Positions 37,099-49,220 of a stretch of DNA of 64,000 bases are shown here, in pieces. Positions within the stretch are counted from its first letter, which is position 1. Each line of letters starts with the position of its first letter. This DNA comes from Sipunculus nudus (Eukaryota > Annelida > Sipuncula > Golfingiida > Sipunculidae), in contig CM049318.1 in NCBI GenBank assembly GCA_026874595.1, forward strand, positions 19,266,241 to 19,330,240, read 5' to 3'. The notes below the pieces were generated by a model. It had not been told where the DNA came from. It was given only the letters and a program-made list of their open reading frames with translations, and searched no databases. The position numbers and the translations under genes were made by a program.

Positions 37099-38566
37099 CT
37101 AGAATACGGGTAGTCGACAAGCGACTACGTGTATCCGCCTAAATCAGAGTGGAACGGGTGAAGCGAGGCATGGATTGAGTGGCAAGGGGAAATAGAGTGA
37201 AGTGTTGCATATTAGCATGGATGTCTGCAGCCAAATGGTGTATGTAGGTAGCGCCACCTACCACAAAATCCAGAAAGCCATCCAAGTTGTATACATATGC
37301 AAAATCTGAGGCAGATAAGTCAAACCACTATATGTTTATGAGTGATTTTAGCCCGTGGCAGACAAACAGATGGACGCTGTGCAAAAATGGTTGAAGGTGG
37401 CACCACTAGTTTTGCGTATGATAAAGAGCTATGTGAGAACTATACACATGCAAAACTTTGGCCCAATCGGTCAAACGGTTCCCAAGATATGAGCTTGGAT
37501 GTCTGCTGCATTAACTAGAATGCAGGTGGCGCCACCTGTCATAAAATCAAGAGAGCTGTCTGGGATGTATAAACGTGCAAAATTTTAGGCAGATATTTCA
37601 AACCACTGCCGAGATATGAGTGATTTTATCCCATGGCAGACAAACAGACAGGAGCTGTGCAAAAATGGCTGCAGGTGGCGCCACCAGTTTTGCGTATGAT
37701 GAAGAGCTATGTGAGATCTATACACATGCAAAATTTTGGCCCAATCGGTCAAACGGTTCCCGAGATATGAGCTTGGATGTCTGCAGCGTAAACGTGAATG
37801 TAGGTGGCGCCACCTGTCATAAAATCAGAAAAGCTACCCAGGATGTATACGCATGCCGAATTTCAGGTGAATTAGTCAAGTCACTGCAGAGTTATGAGTG
37901 ATTTTATCCCATGGCAAACTAACAGACGGGAGCTGTGCAAAAATGGCTGCAGGTGGCGCCACCAGTTTTGCCTATGATAAAGAGCTATGTGAGATCTATA
38001 CACATGCAAAATTTTGGCCCAATCGGTCAAACGGTTCTCGAGATATGAGCTTGGATGTCTGCAGCGTAAACGTGAATGTAGGTGGCGCCACCTGTCATAA
38101 AATCAGAAAAGCTATCCAGGATGTATAGGCATGCCAAATTTCAGGTGAATTAGTCAAATCACTGCAGAGATATGAGTGATTTTAACCCAAGGCAGATGAA
38201 CAGATGGACACTGTGCAAACATGGTTGCAGGTGGCGCCACCATTTCTTGTGTATGTTATAAAGCTCTCCAAGGGCTACATTTGTGCAAAAAAATTTTCCT
38301 GATCCGTCAAACGGTTCCCGAGATATGTGGGTTTATGTGTGGAAACAGACGCACAAACGGACGCAGAGCGCAGAGGAAAGGTCAGAGGTGAAAACAAAAT
38401 CGGGGCGCAGCAGTTCACATGTGACCCGAACATAATCCCGGGTTTCGTAAAATTCCGCCCAGCGGTTACGGAGGAGTTCTCCGGACACCTACGCCGCGGT
38501 GGCGACGTTGGTGGCGGCGTGCAGCTGAAAACATAGTATCCGCAAAACTCTGTTTTGGCGGATACA
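37099..38566 (-). mobile_element. H1 element copy 2, both ends present
   Basis: The left edge is CTAG (37099-37102), then a perfect hairpin GTAGTCG-ACAAG-CGACTAC (37110-37128). On the minus strand this is hairpin, 7 nt, CTAG, T, a textbook Helitron-type 3' end. Just inside it, GTATCCGCCTAAATCAGAGT (37131-37150) recurs inverted near the right end (38547-38565), an asymmetric subterminal inverted repeat like those of Helentrons. The core is the 278-bp array. No coding capacity is seen. It is cleaner and younger-looking than copy 1. Confidence 0.75.
37216..38241. repeat. 278-bp tandem array in H1 copy 2
   Basis: Palindromes start at 37247, 37396, 37525, 37674, 37803, 37952, 38081 and 38230; spacings alternate exactly 149 and 129. 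The units at 37674-37951 and 37952-38229 are nearly identical, pointing to very recent duplication or conversion, while the leftmost unit is the most diverged. Confidence 0.92.
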
Positions 38567-40249
38567 ATAAGTAAAACATCCCCAAATATATACAGCACTA
38601 TATAGGACCCAGTGCTCAGGCACTTAATGAACACCAGGACTTTGTCCACAAAAGATAAGGGGTGCTGCTTTATATCAGAGAGATATATCCTCAAACAGTG
38701 CATCCATTGAGGATATTTCTATGTCCCCATTATTCATTATAACATATTAACACTGCAGTTTTTTAGTTTTTTTTTTTATTTTGTTTTTTTGTTAAAGGTA
38801 ACTGCCTCCATTTTTAATGCTGGCTTAACTGAGTATATGTACATCTGCAGAATTCCATTCAGGTTCAGGACTATATGAACGGGCAGTATCACACATCCTC
38901 TCATTTCATATCAGTGTTAACCAGGCCCTGTAACTACTGCACCTGCAGGCCCTGGGTGTGTATACTCATATACCAATGTAACACATCTTTCACATTGAGA
39001 TAAAAGATGATTTATTACATTCTTTATCAAGATTTTTGTGATAGGGGCTATAATATGAGAATATATGACAGATATTTAAGTAAATCAAAGTGACAGAATT
39101 GATGTACCGGGTAACCCCCTTTGTCAATCCATCAAGCATCTGTAAACTGGCATAGTGTATATATATGCAGAAATGCATGTTATTTAATAGGAGTCAAAAT
39201 GGCACAGGTATTATTATTTGTATATTATTCGTTTATTCAAGTACCTGACTAAGTGTGTTAAATCCCTAGATTTGAGAGATATTCCTCTTTAAACTGAAAC
39301 CTTACATTCATGTTAACGAAATTCCATATATCAAAAAATGTCAAAAGTTTTATCTACTCAGAAAATATAACAACTGCACATAAGAACAAGATAGCACAAA
39401 ATATTACTAATCAATTGTTGATCTCTACAAGATATACTGGACATCATTTTCCAGATATTCAGTCCTTAGGTCCTTTTGAACAATCAAAAAATTATACGGT
39501 AAGTGTGAATGATACTTACAAATATCTGGCAGCAAACTGGTGGAAGCTGTGACCTTGTTGTGTGTTGTATGTAGCATTATAAGGGTGTTAACAAAACAGA
39601 TTCACTTCAGAAGTTCAAATGACATTACACTCAAATGAATGTAATAAGCAGCTTCCTTCAATATCAATCATGCTGCATGTCTCTTGCAGAAGCTAACAAC
39701 TCAGACACTCTGCCAGGGAGAATGATTACAATTCAAGACAAACCATACAAAACACCATTCCACAAGGGTTCTCTGCAAGATCGTTAGCTCCCAACCATAA
39801 TGGATCTATTTTTTTTAACAATTGTTCCACCTGTGTACTTTATTACTTGAAGCCCTTGAGCAACCGGCAACAAATCACGATTCCACCAAGCAAGGGATAC
39901 TTTAATGAACAAACAACCCCAGGATGAAAAGGTGTGATCACAGGTAAGGGGAAGGGGCATGATTGAGTTACCATAGCAGGCATTTTTTTTTCATAATTAT
40001 TAAGGTGAAAAAGTTTAGCCTAATCATCGGATTGAATTAGACTGTTGTAAGATATATGAACTGTTTATATTTGTGCCATAAATAGTTTTGCTTGTGCGAG
40101 AACTTTCCTTTTTCCTTATTAAACAGCTAAGCTCACTTTCATCTGTTAAATACATTAATGTTAATTTACTAAGCTACCTTGATAACTGCTGGATGAATCC
40201 CAAGCCATATGAGTGCAACTAAAAAACTTTGAACACTTGAGCAAAAAAA
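38567..40249. other. unassigned AT-rich DNA
   Basis: Nothing recognised. Confidence 0.4.
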
Positions 40250-40575
40250 ATAAGGTTTGGTTCTAAGGTACTTTTTTGGAAATCAATACCGGCAGGTGAT
40301 TTTTTACCTTTTTTCTGTGCGTTTCGATAAATATGTCATATGATCAGGGAAAAGAATGTTAATACCGGTAACAGAATTTTTTTCGCTTAACAGGTAAAAG
40401 CACTACATGACAGAAATTTTATCTAAATTGTATTATCTTCTTGAAAGAAATGTCCGAGTGGCTTGAGCTCAAAATTGGTAAGTTTCTATTGAAAATCAAA
40501 ATAAAAAATTCTGATGGGGTTGGGGGATTAAAATTGATGTGGGCAGTGCCTAAGAACCATACCTTTTATTATTTT
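40250..40575 (+). mobile_element. MITE F, uninterrupted copy
   Basis: About 325 bp with inverted ends: AAGGTTTGGTTCTAAGG at left, CCTAAGAACCATACCTT at right. It is the reverse-orientation counterpart of the split copy around A1 and supplies the empty site between TGTCATATGATCAGG and CTTAACAGGTAAAAG. No transposase is seen; the superfamily is unassigned and no clear target duplication is visible. Confidence 0.65.
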
Positions 40576-42656
40576 GGCCTTACATAATATTTTTTTAATA
40601 ATAAAATATCAATATTGCTGTAATTTTTTCGCTATTAAACTGTGAAAGAATCCAAAGATAGATCTAAACTGCAATTGAGTGATCCAGGAATTAATAAAAG
40701 CTGTTCATAGATTTGTGGCATATGCTCAGTCAAAGTATGTACCCTTCTGCCTATTTCCCATAACTATGTTTGGGTATTTATTCCTCAGGGAGTTTTCGAT
40801 AACAGTAAGAATAAACAGATCCAACCACAAAAAGGCTTCATGTAAAGGTGGCTGAAGCTAAACATGGCTCGTGTTGTTATCTGACTATAAACCCAGTAAT
40901 GTTAATATATATCCTTCAGCATACCAGTGACTTTTATCTGATCCGCTATTCACTGCAGGACATAGTCACTCAATAAAAAGGGTCTGCTGTTTGTATGAAC
41001 GGGCTGCGCTAATCTGGTGTGAGAATGAAATCACAGGTGTGCAGAATCATAATTCGCCATAAACGCCATTATAAAACTAATGGAGAACATAGAACAGGAC
41101 AAAAAACAGGAGGAAATTCTATTAGTTTAGCTGCTGGTGACACTCATACAACATTTAATTCAAGTACTTGCAGAACCATGCAGTCTCATGGGGATACTAT
41201 TCTTGGTAAAATTACACCTTTAAAACTGTTAGGGAAGCTTTGCCAAGCTGGCTGAAAATATATAACCAGCAAGCTGGCAGAAATTCCTGGCCATCTTCCA
41301 TGTTTTCTCCCAGGTGCTACTGGATAATAAACTAAACTGCCTGCCAGATATGGTTTCCTGAGCTGACTGAGAGGGAAGGCTGTATTAAACACAAGGAACA
41401 TTGAATAATGCAGCAAGTCAAATCAAATTTAATCAGTCATAATTATTTAGTATTTAAGTCAAGAAAGAATTATGAGGCAAAGTAGGTGTAATTACTTAAT
41501 TATTATTTGTAGACTGACACTCTGGGGTATGGCTCTGAAGAACAACAGTGATTTTACACAGCCCCCCCCCCCCCCCATTAGACTATTTAAAGAGGCAAAA
41601 TCATGTACTGGTGGGAGAATTTAATACCATGACATCATTGCAGGTGGTGTCTAATGTAGCACCAACACAAACAGAAATATATATATGCAGTGTTACAAGT
41701 TCCATGAAATCCAGTTAAAGAAACCCAGTTTGAGGACATGACCATCAAAATGCCAACACACAGCTGAAAGCCCGCCTGACGAGTGATCTATCACGTTTCC
41801 CCAGGTAGTGAACAGCTAAGTGTTGGAGAGACAGTGACAATAACAATCCAGTGTGCATGTCAGACATGGTTTAAGGCAACATCTTACATATAACAGGTAG
41901 ACCCCTGGCCTTTCGAAATTTTTCACCTTCCACCAACATTGTAAATACCGAAGACCCCCCCCCCCCCCCTTTCCCAAAGACTACAAAACTGATGATGCAA
42001 AGATACACAGTTAAGTATATATACTTTCTTTGTTTGGAACTATGATATCAGTAGCAGGGTTAAAACCTTTTTTTTTAAACAAAGGCCAGAAAAGCCTGAA
42101 AAGTAGTCAAGTGGTTCACCAAAGAGGGACACCTGAGGACAGGCTGCATCATTCCCTTTTCATCTGACTTAACAATCACAAGTTCTCATTGATATAAGCA
42201 CTGAACATTTCAGGAGTTTCTAAATATAATAAATTAAAGCATACAGATTTTTTTGTTTTGTTTCCAACTTCTGAAAACAATCTTTAATAGATTATGTACA
42301 CCAAAGTTTCATATGAAACATTTCTCCATTTGATCTGCATGAGATTAATGTGTGGAAATTATTTCCAGGCTCAATCACAGACAGGGTTCCACATTTATGA
42401 CTGTCCGAGTGGGAGACTGATTGAGGCTTTTGGTCAGGTGCAGACCAATAGTTGTCTTCCTAAAAGGACAGACACAGAGGTGCATTCCATCCTCTGATAT
42501 TAAAGAAAGATTGCTTGAGCACTGGACCAGTGCTATTTCAGTCCATCTGGTATGAAAAATGACCCTTTCCTCACTTAAATTCTTCATATTCTCTGCATCT
42601 TTTGCCAAATATTTGCTTTTGGTTTCCTATATTGCCGAAGTGCTCGATTCATTAAC
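40576..42656. other. unassigned AT-rich DNA with two C15 runs
   Basis: C15 runs lie at 41562-41576 and 41955-41969. No gene is seen. Confidence 0.4.
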
Positions 42657-43056
42657 ACAAACAAGGGACCTATGGGTCACTACGCTCAGCTGTTATATAT
42701 GATAAAAAAATATTATTTAGAAATGAGGCACATGCTGGTTTTGTGTGGTAATAAATATAAGCTGTATTATGAGTTGTTGTTGTTTAGCTTATGTAATATT
42801 CTGATAGTACCTTTGGAGACAGGGAAGAGGATTGATTTCATTTATTTTATTAACAAATGGAGTACTATTTTCACACAGATTTTGACTTGGCCATATAACT
42901 TATAAGCAGAACATATAATATAAGAGTTTAACTATTTATTAAAAAAAATACAAATATTGTCCCAAATATATTTTTTATTAAAAATAATAAGAGAATCATA
43001 TGATTTTTTAAAATGAAATATAACTGATATGATTATTAAAATAATATTAAAGAATA

Positions 43057-43080
43057 TATTCATGAATGCATTCATGAATA
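43057..43080. repeat. 24-bp perfect palindrome
   Basis: TATTCATGAATG followed immediately by its exact reverse complement. It lies in the AT-rich part of A2. Confidence 0.85.
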
Positions 43081-43945
43081 CATTTTGAAAGTATTTGCAC
43101 AAGTATTCATATATTTTCATTTTTACCTGAATTCCCATTCTTTATGCAAGAAATTTTATAATGGAGTACAAAATCATATTTGTATTTAAATACAATTACA
43201 AAGTATTTGCACCATGTCTGGATTTTATTCAGTTTTTTACCAAACAATGATGTTGAGAATCCAGAATATACAAAATTCACACATTTAAATAATGATCATA
43301 AGTACCTGGTTTTATGGCTTTTATTTATATTAAAAAATAACAGTAAAAAATTCATTTTGGACTAATTTCACATCAATGTACACACTAGACACAGCAGGAA
43401 TCTAGATTAATAATATCAACTGCATCTTTGTCTAATTTCCTTCATATGATCCCTAATGATTAGTAATGAATAATATGATTTACTTCTTTATCATTAAAAT
43501 TGAACTGAAAAATGCCATAGGTGACTGCATGGTGTTATTTGGAATATGTAATATTCTACCCATCGATACAAGATTCTTATATCATCAGTAACTGCGAGTT
43601 AATTTCCTGTTATTATAAACTAACAAATTCCTTTTCCTTTTTCTTTAATTTGTATTAAAAACCAATAAAAATTTATTAATTTATTGTTTTTTGTTATGTT
43701 CTTGGTTAAAACTACTAGATGAGTTGGGTTGGACACCTGGATCAACTGTGGCTTGCCATAAGCTGCCTAGATTCCATGTATGCCTCGCCTCAAGCGTGCA
43801 TAATTTGATGAAGGGTCAACAAGGTCAACATACAGGTGACTCAAGAGGGGCTGGAGAGAGCCAAAGTCTGACAGGGTCTCATAAAAAAAACATTAATAAA
43901 AGCTACAATTTTTGGCCAATTTCTTTCAGCTTTCTAAACTAAAAA

Positions 43946-45180
43946 GCTGAAATGCTTATGTGTGCATGATATGAAAATTATATCAACAGTGCTCACGGGA
44001 AACAAACGTGCCATGGTCACAGTTGGGCAAAATTTAAGGTACTAATTTTATATTTATACTAGATATAATTTGAAAAATTCAGAACTAATTTTGGGTATTC
44101 AATTGAATCTTGATTAAACAATGTTACATCCCTGACAAAAAAATCTCTAGCTTCAGCAATGCTCTTGTTAAGGGAGTAAATATATTTCTTGATTTTTTAC
44201 AAAGTGCATTATGTTTGGGCCCATAACTTAAAACAATTACACAATACTGACATCATTCTGGCATGTGCATAGAGAATGAAAAATATGTATATTATTTATG
44301 ATTAAAGTCAGATCAGTGGTTTTGATATTAGGCAGTTTTGAAGTGTAACAATGGGTTTTTAATGGAAAAATGAAGTTTTTCATTAAAATCTCGAATGTCA
44401 TAGTGACCAAATTCTTGGCATGGTAGGGCATTTTGGAGACATCTAACTGTATGCCGAATTTAAGGAACTTAGAGCTGAAGCTGGGGAGCTGAGCTCTTGC
44501 AAACTGCATAACACTAGCTTGATGTAAACAATATGTTACATGTTGCCTGAAAACTTGATTAAATCTACAGTTTTTGATCAACTGGTTTCAAATTTTTGGT
44601 GTTAACAGTTGAAATGCTAACAAAAACATGCTGTGAAAATTAAATCCACAGTACTTACAGGAAAAAAACGTGCCATGGTCAAAGTTGGGCAAAATTTAAG
44701 GTACCAATTTTTTATTTTTATTAATATTTTAAAAAATTTATAAGATTTTCATCTAATTTTGGGTATACAATTTAATTTTGATATATTAAAGTTATATTAC
44801 TGGAAAAAAGGTCCATAGCATTAACATTTTTTGTGTTAAGTGATCAAATATCTTTTCTGATTTTTTACAAAATGCATTATGTTTGGGCCCATAACTTTTT
44901 TAAATTAAATAATACAGACATAATTTCTGGCTTGTACATAGGAACTATATAGAGGAATATTTATGGTAAATATGAGGTAAAACAGATGAGTGGTTTTGAT
45001 ATTAGGCAGTCCTGAAGTGTGAAAATAGGTTTTTAATAAAAAATTGAGGTTTTTCCTTAATTTCTCAAAGGAACGAAGTTGCAAACACCCAGTTTTTGGC
45101 TTGGTAGGAGATCTTGGGGACATCTAACATTATGCCGAATTTTGGATTCCTAGGTCCTACGGTTTCAAAACGTGCCACAT
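43946..45180. repeat. about 665-bp tandem dimer in A2
   Basis: ACGTGCCATGGTCA recurs at about 44006 and 44668, ATGTTTGGGCCCATAACT at 44211 and 44879, and TGGTTTTGATATTAGGCAGT in both halves about 673 bp apart. The copies are clearly diverged. Confidence 0.8.
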
Positions 45181-45277
45181 CTACGGACGGACGGACGGAC
45201 GGACGGACAGACGGACGGACGACGGACAATGGACCACGACTATAGCTCAGATGACTTATAGTCAGCTGAGCTAAAAA

Positions 45278-48200
45278 TTGTCCATGAACAACTCTCTTTA
45301 TGAGAAGACAAATTCCTTTAAAAAAACCACTACTATCATTCAATAGAAACAAAGAAAATAGTAGTCATGTTTATACTTATCAATACCAGAACTAAATAAT
45401 TCAAGCAAGAGACAAAATGTACAGGCATTTGAATTATAATCCACCTGCCTTAAATGGCAGATATGAAAATGAGAATTTTACACCTTGGCTAAGCGAGAAG
45501 TCCCACCATTAAAAACTGTTGACTGGGCCGTGCCTCCCATTTCAAATCAAACTCCTGACGCACTGACTAGTGACTTAATGACCTATAGAGATGACCTCTA
45601 TGATCATCCCTTTGAGGACATCCACATATATATATGTCTACATCTTATATTTTACTGAGTAACAGATGAACCTAATTTCCCTGAAATGTCCACATAATAA
45701 GAGCACTACACAGGAAATACTGCCTCCCATGATCTACCGATTTTGTTATTGATCCAGAAAAATCCACAAGTCTTACTGGAAAGCAATTTTCCGAACACCT
45801 GTGAACTTCCATGCAGCTCACCAGATTTTTCCGGTCATTTTGATACAAATATACAAAATACCTCAGAAAAAATCTTTCCTGGAGCGTGGCACCCAAATCT
45901 GTACACAAACGATAAAGAAGGAAAACATTATGTTTTTTCAAAATAGAAGACTTTGCTACCTCAAGAAAGATATTTGTTTTATTTTAAGATCATACTGAAA
46001 GCACAGAATCTTCAGATAACAGGACATCAAAATTGACACAAGACCATCAAGAGACTTAATATGTTTACAAAAGATCAAAATAAAAATCAGACATCTACAC
46101 CAAAAGAATGACATGATAAACTTCACTAAGGAGAGAGAACAGGAGGGATAGTTATCTTTTGAAAAGACTTTTATCCTTAGGATGCTGCAAAAAGTGAGCT
46201 TCATTAGAGACAAGGAGAGGCATACATAGCATCGTTATCTTCTAATAATCAGCCGAGGAAACGTGTCAAATTAGAGGGAACAAAACCTGAGTGGATAGCA
46301 TGTGCTCAGATTGATGCAGCTTCCCTGGACTTTCGGTCAGGTTTTCTGCTAATTCACAATCACGTTTCTTAAGGTCACAATAAACCTGAAAAATCAGCAA
46401 AGATGGTCCTGAATTCCTGTGTCACATGAATGATTCATAGGAACAACTAAAAAGCTCTCCATCACCAGAGGAAAGAATCAACCACAATGATATACTCAGT
46501 TTCCTCTGAGAAGCAACAGAACACCTAGATCTTGTTTTCTGTATGAAGGGTTAATCCCATACATAGCAATGTTCAGTTCTTCATGTTCTTTCTGTACCAG
46601 TTGTATAATAAAAGTTTCATTTCTTTCTGACCAGGTCTCCTCAACCTGATCTTAAATCAGGTACTATAAGATATGCTGCTGACAGTTTTCAAAACAATAC
46701 TTAACATGTCTGTCACATAATGCACAGGGTGGGAAATATTCAGGGCACACAGAACAGACCTGCACTTTTTTTCTCTCATGCCTATATTTTCAACAGAAAA
46801 AGGTGAAACATTCAACCACATTTTTTCAGTCCCATGATCTCATAACTTTAGGCCAGAGTAAAATACATTTATATCATATAAACTACTAAAATCTAAATGA
46901 TGTATCATGAATATTCGAATTTTAGCCCTAACAACCATTAAATATGTGGGTTTATTTTCAACATCCACACTGCAATTTGTGCCCAGACTTGGAGACAAAT
47001 GATATAACAACAACTTCTTTTGTTTTCAATGTTTCACTTGATTTGACAACTATGACAATGAGGACAAATTTTGTACATGTATATAAAAATTTAGTTGTAT
47101 TACATTATAGAGGAAATTTCAACAAGACCATGTGACCTGAAGGGACTGAGATGAGACTTACTGTGAGGCTTAGTTCCAGCACCAGGTAGGTTTTATTATG
47201 GGAGTGATCATTTTGTTTCCAAGTGAATTGTCCCACTCGATCCCATTCTATTACCTGTGTTAAGAGACCTCCCATGGGACTGGCCAAAAGTGGCCTTATT
47301 TAACAGGTAAGTTATGCTTTCGGTTCACCCAGGTCGAACATGCTGCATATTAAATTTCATGTTTAAAAGATTCTCAATAACCTCAAGCAAACTCTCTCAG
47401 TAAGAATTGTTGAAACTTTGGTAAAGCTATATAACAAGATCTGAAAAAAATATTGCACGTAATGTTAATTTATGTGAACCGTGTCAAATTTGACAGAAAT
47501 CTAAAATAATATACACAGAAAAGGGTTAAGACTGGAAGCAACAAAATTAAACAAGTGTTGACAGTCATGAACTGGTGAAATTAACTTAAACTTCATACAG
47601 AAAATAATATAACTGATGTAAAATAAACATCTGTGTTGACCGTTCATGCCCCACACGCAATTTTACAATGACAGTCTGCAGAGGTGGAAATAAAATGTTT
47701 GGACAACTGTTTGAGACATGCAAAAGCTGTCTGATTTGCACAGTATTTCAATTTACTTGACCAGCTGGACATCTGGTATTAAATACACTGGCTCTGTAAA
47801 CAGTATATAATCATATGTGGAGCTGGGCTTTTTGTCACCAAAGCTGGCTAAGTTCATCAGGTCAATAAGACCCCAGGTGACCATCAACCTTATTGGTCTA
47901 TTTCCTAATGAGTGTATTTCAACTGGTTCATACAGCATAACCCTCAATTAACAAACAGCACCCGCAGCTGTCTGAATCTGCATGGACAGATGTTATGATA
48001 AATCTTACTAAACTGATAGTTACACTTAGAACTGCAACATGTGACCACTGGTTGGGCCCATTATGGGATTAATTTTTCTTGATTGTCACTTTATCATGGT
48101 TTCATGAGGGTACCATTTTGTGATCACACAATATGGTAATCTACACATAGTATATACCTGTTAAACCAGAAATATTAATAATTTAGTTTGTGCACACACT

Positions 48201-48428
48201 CTTATCAGTTTGCTAACAAATTTGGAGAACATCCAAAATCTAAGTAAATGAAATTTTGTTCATTCTTGACAGATAATACAAAAGAGCTGAAGCTATGTAG
48301 TATGTAACATATCATGTTTACCGATAACGCAAAATGTATGTTATTATTTATAATATCTGTCTTTTAGCCTCTATGTATAACATACATGAGATCATATTGA
48401 GACTGTAGTATAAAGGACTGTTCATGGA
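45278..48428. other. unassigned AT-rich DNA
   Basis: Short open frames only; none is recognised. Confidence 0.4.
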
Positions 48429-48666
48429 CAGGGTTCGACATTAACTTTTGAAAGTGATTGCTCAGTTGGGAAAGTAAAATCCAGCTTTTAATTGCCTTTC
48501 CAGAATTTTTACTTGCCCTACAAATATTATATATATAAGAACAAAGATCCTTTTTCAAGCCTTTCCTTGGGTAAAGGTGTATGTGAGACTTCTAGTTGCC
48601 CTCACACTATTTACTGGAACTTTCAGTTGCCCTGGGCAAGTGGTTAACTGTTAATGTTAGGCCCTG
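48429..48666 (+). mobile_element. family I MITE (CAGGG inverted ends)
   Basis: The left end CAGGGTTCGACATTAAC and the right end (reverse complement) CAGGGCCTAACATTAAC are inverted repeats. CAGGG ends are typical of hAT elements, but the flanking 8-mers (TTCATGGA and ATGGGTGT) do not match, so no target duplication is seen. The interior repeats TTGCCC/GGGCAA words. Confidence 0.6.
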
Positions 48667-49176
48667 ATGGGTGTAGATGAGGCATATCATTCCTATTTTT
48701 TTGATAATTTCCTTTTGTGAATATTGTAAATTTGAAACACTCACAACAAAAAGAGAAACTACAGTAGCTTTTTATATTACAAAAATCATTTCCTGTTTTG
48801 TTTGTTATTATGCTGATATCGTGAAACCCCAAGCTAAGTTTCCATATGCAAGGCATGCAGAATGTGGCATGTAAACGCCAGAATGCATCAATGGAAGCTG
48901 AGAGATTTCATTAAACTAGACTTACTTGTATGGCAGCTTGCTCTATTTTTGATGTGGCATCTGGTATACAATACACAACTAGCACACACTGCTACATACA
49001 TCACAGTCCTCATGGAGGATCCATGGATATGGAATCCTACCTTATTTATTTAGTCCATGATTTTTATCCTAATCCTGTGCAAATGGAATCATAGCGTAAA
49101 GGGGTGTTTCGATGTGTGCTTATATGCATATCACTCATATGATTTTGTAACTGGGGCAGCTTCCATGTGTATCTCA

Positions 49177-49220
<44 letters not shown>

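Larger units (their letters stand above)
42657..45277 (+). mobile_element. A2 element (same ends as A1)
   Basis: The 5' edge has GGACCTATGGGTCAC and CGCTCAGCTG, matching the start of A1. The 3' edge is a GGAC microsatellite (45185-45222) followed by the A-type hairpin at 45244-45272 and CTAAAAA. The interior differs from A1: 42700-43900 is very AT-rich, and the right part is a dimer of about 665-bp units. One pair of ends thus flanks quite different cargo. Confidence 0.65.

Noticed and set aside
43691-43942. 83-codon plus-strand frame in A2
   Set aside because: No family resemblance and it sits in repeat DNA just before the 665-bp dimer.
48429-48666. hAT assignment for family I
   Set aside because: Ends are CAGGG-like, but no 8-bp target duplication is present; kept only as an unclassified MITE.
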